This document shows positions 1-7,003 of a stretch of 7,003 bases of DNA, in pieces. The stretch covers positions 1-7,003 of the forward strand of contig CALMLK010000430.1 in NCBI GenBank assembly GCA_937868035.1, read 5' to 3'. Source of the stretch: an uncultured Alphaproteobacteria bacterium. GTDB lineage: Bacteria > Pseudomonadota > Alphaproteobacteria > Rhizobiales > Aestuariivirgaceae. Under the pieces are notes generated by a model. The model was not told where the DNA came from, ran no database searches, and was given only the letters and a program-made list of their open reading frames with translations. Numbering within the stretch: position 1 is the stretch's first letter; each line of letters begins with the position of its first letter. The position numbers were made by a program, and so were the translations under genes.

Positions 1-1
1 C

Positions 2-97
2 GGCTACCGATTCACGGACTACATGCGGCTTGGCCTGCCACTCTCTCTGCTGGTCATCATCGTGGCCGTGCCCGCGCTGGCACTGATCTGGGCGTGA
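2..97 (+). CDS. C-terminal end of a probable DASS/SLC13-family anion permease (partial)
   Basis: Only the last 31 codons are present, entering from the left edge and ending at TGA 95-97. The peptide begins GYRFTDYMRLGLPLSLL and continues into a hydrophobic helix ending in LALIWA at the stop. A short hydrophilic turn of the form GYxFxDYxRxGLPL, then one last transmembrane helix, then an immediate stop is the usual C-terminus of SLC13/DASS-type permeases, which move sulfate, dicarboxylates or similar anions across the inner membrane. The reading frame and strand are clear from the sequence. The family call rests on this short tail alone and could be wrong; another multi-helix secondary transporter is the main alternative. 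The gene converges on the OpgB-like gene with 13 bp between stop codons. Confidence 0.55.
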   Translation, partial: GYRFTDYMRLGLPLSLLVIIVAVPALALIWA

Positions 98-104
98 TGG
101 GTGA

Positions 105-126
105 GGCGGCTCAGTCTGCCGTCTTT
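105..126 (+). terminator. Weak candidate intrinsic terminator for the permease gene
   Basis: GGCGGC at 105-110 can pair with GCCGTC at 118-123 (six pairs, one of them G-U) around a 7-nt loop, and only three T residues (124-126) follow. It lies just after the permease stop and overlaps the last codons of the convergent gene. The stem is short and the U tract minimal, so this is only a suggestion. Confidence 0.25.
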
Positions 127-1787
127 GCAAAGAGTTGGTGCTGGATGATGGCTTCGGAGGGAATGGAACTGGCCGCTCCGCTCCCGTCGCAGGTGTTCAC
201 CATGTGGCGCAGATAGGTGTCTGCGAGGGGGAGTTTCAGCCAGTCCGTGAGCAGTGGCGCCACGCAATAGAGCGGCTTGTCCTGAAGGCGGGTGCGCAAT
301 TGTGCGACGTCGTCACTGTTGCTGGCGGCAAGGAAGGGCACCTGATGCAGGCGGGGGTCTGTCTCGGATTTCATGCCGAGCTTCCACTGGTGCGTGCGCG
401 TGCCCGGCAGGTGATCGCCAAAGACAAACAGCACATAGGGCTTGCCGCGCGCCTTCAATTGTCCATTGAAGGCAACCACGGCATCCGCGGCACCCGAGAG
501 CCGCTCATGATAGTCGGTCATGCCGGGATGGCGCTCGCCGTTGATCGCATCGCGGGCCTTGTCTTCGGCATAGGGACCGTGGGTCTGCACGGTGACGATG
601 AAGTGGAACTGTGGTGCGGTGCTGTTGAGATGTTTAGCCACCGCTGCAAACAAACCGGCATCGGTGGGCCAGCCGTTCTTCTGCTTTTCCAGCGCCATCG
701 TTTCCATGCTGTCGAAGCTCGCGAAGCCGAGGAGGGGATAGACCTGGTCGCGCAGCCAGAAGCGCCGTTCAAAGTTGTGATAGGCGTGAGCCTCATAGCC
801 GAGGGCTTGCAGCAGGCGTGGCAGGCTGCGGGTATGCTCACTGAAATACTGCACGAAGTGCTGATAGGGAATGATCCCGGACATGAAGCTGTGGGCAGGA
901 ATGCCTGTCAGCACTTCAAATTCCGCATTGGGCGTGGTGCCGCCATAGACGGGCGAAATGGCCGTGCCTTCAGTGAAGCCGGCGGCGACGAGCTTGTCGA
1001 TGGGGCTTTGCGCGTCAGACGGATCGCGCCACCAGGCTTCGCCCAGCACCACGAAGACGTCAGGCAAGGGCGCCGTGCGGGTTGGTGGTGGAGGTGGTAC
1101 ATCGAGAGCGGCCATGGCGGCGCGCACGTCTGCATCGGTGAAGGTTTTCAGGCGCAGGCCCGCCGTGGAGAAATAGAGATGGGTGGCGAGTCCGTTCATG
1201 CGTTCGCTCTCGGCCTGGCTGAAGGTGAGATTCTCGACCCCGATCCAGTAGGAGTTGTCATGGATCCACTTGACCACGGGTTCCAGCCGGTAGGTGGAGA
1301 GCAATCCCGCGCAGACAAGAGCGAGCGGCAGGCTCCACAGGCGGAAGCGCAGGTTGCTCAGCGCATGGAGCAATGCCGGAATGATGAGTGCAGCCGTGAG
1401 CCAATAGCCCCAGCCCACATAGCTGAGCAGTGCCGGTGCATGGGCCGAAAGAAAGAGATCACTCACCTGGAAGGGTTCGCCCGTGGCGTCGCGCTTGATG
1501 GCCGAGATGGTGCCGGCCAGCAGCAGCGTGGCGGCCAGCAGCAGGGCTGCGGGAAAGAGCCGGATGAAGGATGCAAACACGCCCAGCATCACCATGGCGA
1601 CGATCATCCGCGTCACGAGGAAATGCCACAGGTCACGGCCTGCGAGATACTCCGGTGTCCAGCGCCCAAGCCAGGCCATCACCGCGAGCAACAGCACATA
1701 GGCGGCGATGAATTTCCAAAGATCACGCTTGAGGAAGGCGAGCACGCGTTGCCGCAGGCGCTGCGGCGGCAGGTCCGGCGTGCCCAT
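111..1787 (-). CDS. LTA synthase/OpgB-like phosphoglycerol transferase (sulfatase fold), probable glucan-modifying enzyme
   Basis: The 558-residue protein has about five membrane helices (roughly 24-42, 55-75, 76-97, 120-142, 148-166), a linker with five prolines (231-235), and a periplasmic sulfatase-fold domain from about 242 to 520. This is the layout of lipoteichoic acid synthase and OpgB/MdoB. Residues matching the LtaS active site are visible: Glu250 (VVLGEAWW) as metal ligand, Thr285 in GGTTPNAEF as the nucleophile, Trp344/Arg346 in FWLRD, His403 (QTHGPY), and Asp458-His459 (FGDHLPG). The family moves phosphoglycerol, or less often phosphoethanolamine, from phospholipid to an acceptor. 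Its place 2 nt after opgH suggests that the acceptor is the periplasmic glucan. That substrate is an inference. E. coli OpgB is longer (about 760 residues) and is encoded away from opgGH. The start has no strong ribosome-binding site, and translation is probably coupled to opgH termination. Confidence 0.8.
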   Translation of the reverse strand: MGTPDLPPQRLRQRVLAFLKRDLWKFIAAYVLLLAVMAWLGRWTPEYLAGRDLWHFLVTRMIVAMVMLGVFASFIRLFPAALLLAATLLLAGTISAIKRDATGEPFQVSDLFLSAHAPALLSYVGWGYWLTAALIIPALLHALSNLRFRLWSLPLALVCAGLLSTYRLEPVVKWIHDNSYWIGVENLTFSQAESERMNGLATHLYFSTAGLRLKTFTDADVRAAMAALDVPPPPPTRTAPLPDVFVVLGEAWWRDPSDAQSPIDKLVAAGFTEGTAISPVYGGTTPNAEFEVLTGIPAHSFMSGIIPYQHFVQYFSEHTRSLPRLLQALGYEAHAYHNFERRFWLRDQVYPLLGFASFDSMETMALEKQKNGWPTDAGLFAAVAKHLNSTAPQFHFIVTVQTHGPYAEDKARDAINGERHPGMTDYHERLSGAADAVVAFNGQLKARGKPYVLFVFGDHLPGTRTHQWKLGMKSETDPRLHQVPFLAASNSDDVAQLRTRLQDKPLYCVAPLLTDWLKLPLADTYLRHMVNTCDGSGAASSIPSEAIIQHQLFAKTAD

Positions 1788-1789
1788 CG

Positions 1790-3646
1790 CTATTCAGCCG
1801 CCTGCAGAACGGTGGTGATGGCAACGGGGGTGGCGGCGGCTTCATCTTCCTCGGGAATGCGGAAGACGTTGGCGCGCCACAGGGCACGGCCAATGGCAGG
1901 ATGGCCCGTCGCCCAGGATACGGCGGGCGACAGCACAAGTCCGGCCATGATGGGAAGGAACCACAGGAACGTGGCCCAGGAGATTGCGAAGCTCGCAGCT
2001 CCCAGGATCAATCCTGCCAGTGCGTGAATGGCGTGGCGGTGCAGTGTTTCGGCAAAGGGCACGGCGGCGTCGTCGCGGTTCTGGGTGTTCCAGCCGGAGT
2101 CGCGGCCCATGACGATGTCGATCACGAAGCGCGTCTGCAACAGCATCATCACCGGCGACAGCAACATGGAGAGAGCCGTTTCGGCTGCAACACTGCGGAT
2201 GAGGCCCGTGGCCCCGCCGCAGCCCTTGCGCAGATCGGGGTCGCGCAGCGCCAGCACGAGGCCGAGGCACTTGGGCAGGTAGAGAACGATACCCGTGACG
2301 CCGAGGAGGCGCAGCGCCAGCTCCGGATCGAACACGGGCCAGGCCGGGAAGAGCGAGAAGCCCTCCGAGAAATAATTGGGCTCGGTGTAACGCGCCACAA
2401 GTGCGAGGCCGAGACCTGCCAGAAGCATCAGCAGCCACAGCGGCGAAGCGAGATAGGACATGATGCCCTGGATGAGATGCACGCGGCTGACCCAGCTCAG
2501 GCCCTTTGCCGCAACGATCTTGATGTGCTGCAAATTGCCCTGCGCCCAGCGTTTGTCGCGTGCTGCGAGATCGATGAGCGACGGCGGCGTTTCCTCATAG
2601 GAGCCTTGCAGGTGCGGCAGCATGTAAACGGCCCAGCCGGCGCGGCGCATGAGGGCGGCCTCGATGAAGTCATGGCTGAGGATGTGGCCGCCGAAAGGTT
2701 TCCGTCCCGGCAGTTCGGGAAGTCCCGCGGACTGCGCGAAGGCCCGGGTTCGAATGATGGCGTTGTGGCCCCAGTAGTTGCCGTCGCGCCCGTGCCAGGC
2801 CGCGAGGCCTGCCGCCACGACCGGGCCATAGACCCGTCCGGCAAACTGCGTCATGCGCGCATAGGGACTCCAGCGGTTGCGCAGCAGTGGCAGTGTCTGG
2901 ATGATGCCCGCAGCCGGGTCCGCCGCCATGGCCGATGCCAGGGAGACAAGCAGTGCGCCGCTCATCTCGCTGTCGGCATCGAGGACGATCATGTGATCGT
3001 AGGATCCGCCCCAGCGGGTGACGAAGTCGGCGATGTTGCCGGCCTTGCGGTGATGATTGTCGGCACGGCGGCGGTAGTAGACACCCATCTCGCCACGCAG
3101 CGCGGTGCGGAGCGACTGGAAGCACTGCAACTCTTCCACGGCCACCGGGTCCTTGCGGGTGTCGCTGAGAATGAAGATGTCGAAATGGCGCTGCGCGCCC
3201 TGCCAGATGAGGCTGCGCGCCATGCGTTCCAGCGTGGCGAAGACCTGTTGCGGATTTTCATTGTAGACCGGCATGAGCAATGCCGTCCGGCCCATCTCCG
3301 CGTGCGGCAGCGGGGCCGGTGCCTTGTTGCGCAACAGCACGGCGAAGCCCACGATGGCGCTGGCGCAGGCGAAGGAAATCCAGGTGAAGGTCATCGCGAA
3401 GACGGCGGCGAAGAAGAGCTGCAGCCACGTCACGTTCACGGGGCTGATGACCTCGTACATGCCATAGGTGCCGGCGCTGGTGAGGAGCGCCGTCAATCCG
3501 AACACGAAGATGCGCGCCAGATGCACATCCGCCGGAGGGCGATGCGACCGCTCGGGCGCGGTGCAGGCCGTGAGGCTTTGCACCGGCATGTCGAGCCGGG
3601 ATTCCGGCGGCATGTGGATCAAGACCGTGTCCACCTGAAAAGCCAC
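1790..3646 (-). CDS. opgH: Glucans biosynthesis glucosyltransferase H (OpgH/MdoH)
   Basis: This 618-residue inner-membrane GT2 enzyme polymerises glucose from UDP-glucose into osmoregulated periplasmic glucan and is thought to export the chain. Two or more helices (about 44-62 and 75-105) precede a cytoplasmic GT2 domain (about 118-385). Visible motifs are LLMPVYNE (123-130), ILSDTRKD with Asp162, LDADSEM with Asp223 and Asp225, SHDFIEA with catalytic-base candidate Asp326, and RDKRWAQGN (363-371), the family's (Q/R)xxRW element. Hydrophobic segments follow at about 395-417, 443-466, 483-505 and 541-575. It is much shorter than E. coli OpgH (847 residues) but near the size of alphaproteobacterial forms. 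The start chosen is GTG at 3646, because AGGTGAGAC directly precedes it. This makes a 28-nt overlap with opgG. ATG at 3613 (residue 12) is an alternative, but its nearest AGGTGG lies 17 nt away. Confidence 0.93.
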   Translation of the reverse strand: MAFQVDTVLIHMPPESRLDMPVQSLTACTAPERSHRPPADVHLARIFVFGLTALLTSAGTYGMYEVISPVNVTWLQLFFAAVFAMTFTWISFACASAIVGFAVLLRNKAPAPLPHAEMGRTALLMPVYNENPQQVFATLERMARSLIWQGAQRHFDIFILSDTRKDPVAVEELQCFQSLRTALRGEMGVYYRRRADNHHRKAGNIADFVTRWGGSYDHMIVLDADSEMSGALLVSLASAMAADPAAGIIQTLPLLRNRWSPYARMTQFAGRVYGPVVAAGLAAWHGRDGNYWGHNAIIRTRAFAQSAGLPELPGRKPFGGHILSHDFIEAALMRRAGWAVYMLPHLQGSYEETPPSLIDLAARDKRWAQGNLQHIKIVAAKGLSWVSRVHLIQGIMSYLASPLWLLMLLAGLGLALVARYTEPNYFSEGFSLFPAWPVFDPELALRLLGVTGIVLYLPKCLGLVLALRDPDLRKGCGGATGLIRSVAAETALSMLLSPVMMLLQTRFVIDIVMGRDSGWNTQNRDDAAVPFAETLHRHAIHALAGLILGAASFAISWATFLWFLPIMAGLVLSPAVSWATGHPAIGRALWRANVFRIPEEDEAAATPVAITTVLQAAE

Positions 3647-5184
3647 GTCTCACCTGCAATCACGCCGCCGCGCTTGATGACGGCGCGCAGTTCGGCGACG
3701 TCGGTGCCGGTGGTGTCATGGGCAAAGGAGAGGCGCGTCGTGTTCTTGACCGGATTGGGATAGGTCACGATCTTGCTGATGGTGCCAGCGCTTGCGGTGA
3801 CGTCAGCGGTGAATTCGCCGGCCGCCGGGCCGCCATCAAACTCCACCACGTAGAGGCGGAGGTTGAGATCATAGGCGGGAGGATTGGCGGTGTAGTTGTA
3901 GTCCACGCCGGAGCCGGAATAGGACACGAGGCCGACTGGCGGCGGCTGCTCCGCAGGCCAGTGCTCGCACCAGTGCAGCCGGTAGACAAAGGTGTAGCTG
4001 GCGCCCGCGGCAAGCGCGTCCTTCGGCTGCCAGTAGGAGACGATGTTGTCGTTGGTCTCAAGCTGCGTCGGGATTTCGAAGAGTTGCACGAAGCCTGCTC
4101 CCCAGTCGCCGATCGGTTCGACCCACAGGCTGGGGCGGCGCTCGTAACGGGATTCGAGATCGAGGAAGTCCTCGTAGCGGCGCGTGCGCTGCATGAGGCC
4201 AAAGCCGCGCGGGCTCTTGTCCTGGAAGGCGCTCACCTGCAGCGTCTTGGGATTGGAGAGTGGACGCCAGAGCCATTCCCCGGTGCCCGTCTGCATCATC
4301 AGGCCATCCGAATCATGGACGGCGTTGCGATAGTCTTCCACCGGGCGGCCGATGGCGTTGAAGAGGAACATGCTGGTCAGCGGCGCGATGCCGACATGCG
4401 GCAGATCACGGCGAGGGAACAGCGTCACCTCCGTGTCCATCTGCGTGTCTTCGCCGGGCTTCACGGAGAAGCGGTAGGCGCCCGTGACCGAGGGACTGTC
4501 GAGAAGGGCTTCCACAACGATGATCCCGGTGGCGGGTTCGGGCCTGCGAATCCAGAACGACTTGAAGAAGGGGAATTCCTCGCCAGAGGGCTGGCCCGTG
4601 TCGACGGCGAGGCCGCGCGCCGACAGGCCGTAGAGCAATCCCTTGCCGACGGCGCGGAAGTAGGAGGCACCCTGAAACACGAGAAACTCGTCATCGACAT
4701 CGGGGGAGTTGATGGGATGGCGGAGGCGGAAACCGGCATAGTGCAGATCCGTCTTGCCATCGGGGCGCTTCACCGAAGGGCCGAAGACGAAGAGCGCGGG
4801 ATCGTAGTTCAGCTTGGCCTGCTGGCTGTCCTGCACGACGTAGATGTCAACCGGACGCGTGAACAGGAATCCGGAGTGAAAGAGGTCGAAGGAGAACTTG
4901 TGATCCTCACCCTTCCAGATCGCCCGGTCCGGGTTGAAGCGGATGTCGCGGTATTGGTCGTAGGTGCTCACGTCGAATCCGGCGGGCATCTCGATCTTTT
5001 CGTCGACGAAGGGCTTTGCGGCGAGATCGCGGGCGAGATTGCGGACGAAGTCGTCACGGAAATCCGTGAACGGTCCATACATGTCTTCGGCGGCGGCTTC
5101 GGGGACGAATCCCGACTTGAGGGCGGTGGCCAGAGCAGCGAGTCGCGCTGCCTGCCCGATGAAATTCCTGCGGGACGTGTTCAT
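3619..5184 (-). CDS. opgG: Periplasmic glucan biosynthesis protein OpgG/OpgD family, Tat-exported
   Basis: This 521-residue MdoG-family protein acts in the periplasm on the beta-glucan backbone made by OpgH. E. coli OpgG and OpgD have been described as beta-1,2-glucanases of family GH186. The N-terminus carries a twin-arginine signal: SRRNFIG at residues 4-10, a hydrophobic stretch to about 28, then a small-residue region with likely cleavage near AAAED (30-34). The beta-sandwich OpgG domain fills the rest. Strongly conserved blocks are YDQYRDIRF (75-83), VHDSDGL (289-295), GEWLWRPL (302-309), and ETNDNIVSYW (376-385). The aspartates in the HDSDG and ETNDNIV blocks probably correspond to catalytic residues in E. 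coli OpgD, an alignment made from memory. The Tat signal resembles OpgD more than E. coli OpgG (Sec), so the symbol is a family-level choice. The start is supported by the Tat motif lying three residues in; no strong Shine-Dalgarno is visible. Confidence 0.92.
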   Translation of the reverse strand: MNTSRRNFIGQAARLAALATALKSGFVPEAAAEDMYGPFTDFRDDFVRNLARDLAAKPFVDEKIEMPAGFDVSTYDQYRDIRFNPDRAIWKGEDHKFSFDLFHSGFLFTRPVDIYVVQDSQQAKLNYDPALFVFGPSVKRPDGKTDLHYAGFRLRHPINSPDVDDEFLVFQGASYFRAVGKGLLYGLSARGLAVDTGQPSGEEFPFFKSFWIRRPEPATGIIVVEALLDSPSVTGAYRFSVKPGEDTQMDTEVTLFPRRDLPHVGIAPLTSMFLFNAIGRPVEDYRNAVHDSDGLMMQTGTGEWLWRPLSNPKTLQVSAFQDKSPRGFGLMQRTRRYEDFLDLESRYERRPSLWVEPIGDWGAGFVQLFEIPTQLETNDNIVSYWQPKDALAAGASYTFVYRLHWCEHWPAEQPPPVGLVSYSGSGVDYNYTANPPAYDLNLRLYVVEFDGGPAAGEFTADVTASAGTISKIVTYPNPVKNTTRLSFAHDTTGTDVAELRAVIKRGGVIAGETWLFRWTRS

Positions 5185-5227
5185 GTCTTGTACTGTCAGT
5201 CTATGCGGCGGACGTGTGGGCTTGCTG

Positions 5228-5262
5228 GTTATTTTTGTAAAGTGGCATTTTCACAGAGCCGT
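5228..5262 (-). promoter_or_regulatory. Possible promoter region of the opgGH operon (AT-rich patch)
   Basis: On the minus strand the run TTTACAAAAATAA (about 5241-5229) offers a TACAAA hexamer as a -10-like element, about 50 bp before the opgG start. No convincing TTGACA-like box lies 16-18 bp further upstream; the bases there read ACGGCT. The placement is inferred from position and AT content alone. A promoter is expected somewhere here because a terminator isolates the operon from gfa. Confidence 0.25.
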
Positions 5263-5344
5263 CATGAACTTGTGGGTCGAAATCGAGCGCCTTGCACCAC
5301 GGAAAGAAGGCGAATTCTGGGACAGCGCGGCCTGACATGAAGCC

Positions 5345-5378
5345 GCAGCAAAAGAACAGGGGGCCAAGGGGCCCCCTG
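5345..5378 (-). terminator. Strong intrinsic terminator after gfa
   Basis: Bases 5357-5365 and 5370-5378 form a perfect 9-bp stem (CAGGGGGCC against GGCCCCCTG) with a 4-nt loop. On the minus strand it is followed at once by TTCTTTTG. GC-rich stem plus T tract is the form of a Rho-independent terminator. It lies 27 bp after the gfa stop and should end the adh-gfa transcript before opgG. On the plus strand no T tract follows, so it is directional. Confidence 0.85.
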
Positions 5379-5381
5379 CAC

Positions 5382-5396
5382 TTCGGAAGTTCCGAA
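5382..5396. repeat. 15-bp palindrome with 7-bp arms between gfa stop and its terminator
   Basis: TTCGGAA at 5382-5388 and TTCCGAA at 5390-5396 are perfect inverted copies around one central base. As RNA it could form only a short hairpin (five pairs, five-base loop). As DNA it has the symmetry of a dimeric regulator site, though it lies about 200 bp upstream of opgG with a terminator in between. No function can be assigned. Confidence 0.6.
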
Positions 5397-5405
5397 TTGG
5401 TTCGC

Positions 5406-6056
5406 TCAACTCTCGCGATAGGTGCCTGATTTCTTGGCGGACTCTGCTGCGAGATAGTCCATGAGTGCCGGCGACAGGCAGTCATAGGGCTCGAGACCCA
5501 GCTGCTTGAGGCGCTTGCGGATGGCGGGCATCCTGGAGGGCGGCACGCCGCTCTCGATGACCGACGAGACGAAGGCTGCGAAAGTGGGCGGCGACCAGCC
5601 CTTGTCCTTGGACAGTTCGGTGTGGACGAAGGTCAATCCCTGGAAGGGGTGGCCGGCGCGTTCCACGGGCCCATGGAGATGGGCACCGCAGCCCGTGCAG
5701 GCGTGGCGCTGGATGAGGGCGGAGGTGTCAACCACTTTCAGCTTGTCGCCGTTCTGCACGACCTTCACCTTGTCGCTCGGCACAACGGCCACGACGGAGA
5801 AGATGGCGCCTTCCGGCTTCCAGCATTTGGTGCAGCCGCAGGCATGGTTGTGCATGCTCTGCGACGACAGTTCGACCACCACCGGGTCGGTGCTGCAGTT
5901 GCAGGTGAGCCTGCCGCCCGCGAAGCCCTTCTTGCCCGACTTGGCAACGCCCTTGTCGATCGAGGGGTGCAACGCAATTGCCGGTGCGCTCTTGCGCGCG
6001 GGCTTGCGTGCTGCCTTCTTGGCCTTTGCGGCCTTCTTAACTGCCTTACGCGCCAT
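5406..6056 (-). CDS. gfa: S-(hydroxymethyl)glutathione synthase (glutathione-dependent formaldehyde-activating enzyme), with basic N-terminal extension
   Basis: The 216-residue cytoplasmic protein belongs to the GFA family, described as joining formaldehyde to glutathione to give S-hydroxymethylglutathione (EC 4.4.1.22); later work suggested a glutathione-carrier role. Zinc-binding cysteines are present: C52-x-C54, C73-x-C75-x2-C78 in [16 protein letters not shown], and C120-x2-C123 in CTGCGAH. Blocks such as [35 protein letters not shown] and LGLEPYD match the Paracoccus enzyme (about 194 residues) closely. Residues 1-26 are an unusual addition: ten Ala, eight Lys, three Arg and no acidic residue, like a histone-H1 tail. 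The start is firm, since AGGGAG lies 7 nt before the ATG and the next Met is residue 68. The gene follows the class III alcohol dehydrogenase by 39 bp, evidently as one transcript, and ends at a strong terminator. Confidence 0.95.
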   Translation of the reverse strand: MARKAVKKAAKAKKAARKPARKSAPAIALHPSIDKGVAKSGKKGFAGGRLTCNCSTDPVVVELSSQSMHNHACGCTKCWKPEGAIFSVVAVVPSDKVKVVQNGDKLKVVDTSALIQRHACTGCGAHLHGPVERAGHPFQGLTFVHTELSKDKGWSPPTFAAFVSSVIESGVPPSRMPAIRKRLKQLGLEPYDCLSPALMDYLAAESAKKSGTYRES

Positions 6057-6061
6057 TCTCG

Positions 6062-6069
6062 TTCTCCCT
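6062..6069 (-). promoter_or_regulatory. Ribosome-binding site of gfa
   Basis: On the minus strand CAGGGAGAACGAGA leads directly into the gfa ATG. The GGGAG core lies 7 nt from the start codon. It decides the start, showing that the Lys/Ala-rich extension is probably translated and is not a misannotated upstream frame. Confidence 0.7.
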
Positions 6070-6095
6070 GTGTTTGAACCCGGCTTCCGTAATAC

Positions 6096-7003
<908 letters not shown>

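Larger units (their letters stand above)
5185..5405. other. 221-bp spacer between gfa and opgG
   Basis: This is the only sizeable non-coding stretch. Read on the minus strand it holds, in order, a small palindrome, the gfa terminator, and about 170 bp leading into opgG. That leader includes an AT-rich patch near 5228-5250, unlike its GC-rich surroundings. A 45-codon minus-strand frame (5338-5201) exists but has no ribosome-binding site and no recognisable product. No tRNA-like or other RNA fold was recognised. Confidence 0.6.

Noticed and set aside
1842..2438. 198-codon minus-strand frame inside opgH
   Set aside because: It is an out-of-frame shadow of opgH with an Arg/Pro-rich composition and no ribosome-binding site noted.
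135..5340. Three very long plus-strand open frames (135-2027, 1901-3763, 3718-5340) covering almost all of the opg operon on the opposite strand
   Set aside because: Their translations are rich in Arg, His, Gln, Ala and Gly with no domain or membrane pattern, while the minus-strand frames are unmistakable OpgG, OpgH and an LTA-synthase-like enzyme. Long antisense frames are a usual by-product of GC-rich third codon positions.
5201..5485. 94-codon minus-strand frame starting inside gfa
   Set aside because: It begins out of frame within gfa and reads through the terminator stem. Only its last 45 codons, from the internal ATG, deserve even a weak mention.

Overview
The window (7,003 bases, high GC by eye) reads as chromosomal DNA of an alphaproteobacterium, most likely of the Hyphomicrobiales (Rhizobiales) type. 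The support is the close resemblance of the formaldehyde genes to their Paracoccus/Rhizobium counterparts, the short OpgH, and the GC-rich codon use. The lineage is an inference from protein style, not from a marker gene. No rRNA, tRNA, CRISPR array, insertion sequence or phage gene is visible.

Layout. Bases 2-97 (+) hold the last 31 codons of a membrane protein, probably a DASS/SLC13-type anion permease. It converges, with a 13-bp gap, on a three-gene minus-strand operon read from right to left. The order is opgG (5184-3619, Tat-exported periplasmic glucan protein), opgH (3646-1790, membrane glucosyltransferase, 28-nt overlap with opgG) and an LTA-synthase/OpgB-like phosphoglycerol transferase (1787-111, 2 nt after opgH). 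A 221-bp spacer (5185-5405) holds a strong intrinsic terminator, a small palindrome and an AT-rich patch that may be the operon promoter. Upstream of it, also on the minus strand, is a two-gene formaldehyde detoxification unit: the 3' part of class III alcohol dehydrogenase (7001-6096, running off the right edge) followed by gfa (6056-5406).

How the genes work together. OpgH polymerises glucose from UDP-glucose into a beta-glucan at the inner membrane and passes it to the periplasm. OpgG acts there on backbone structure or release. The third enzyme probably decorates the glucan with an anionic phospholipid-derived head group such as phosphoglycerol. Backbone synthesis and decoration are therefore encoded together. 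The adh-gfa pair handles formaldehyde as its glutathione adduct: Gfa associates formaldehyde with glutathione, and the dehydrogenase oxidises S-hydroxymethylglutathione to S-formylglutathione. The two units are separated by a terminator and look functionally unrelated.

I see no clearly undescribed system. The points most worth a second look are the histone-H1-like Lys/Ala-rich extension on Gfa, the OpgB-like transferase built into the opgGH operon, the Tat signal on OpgG, and the palindrome/terminator arrangement in the spacer.
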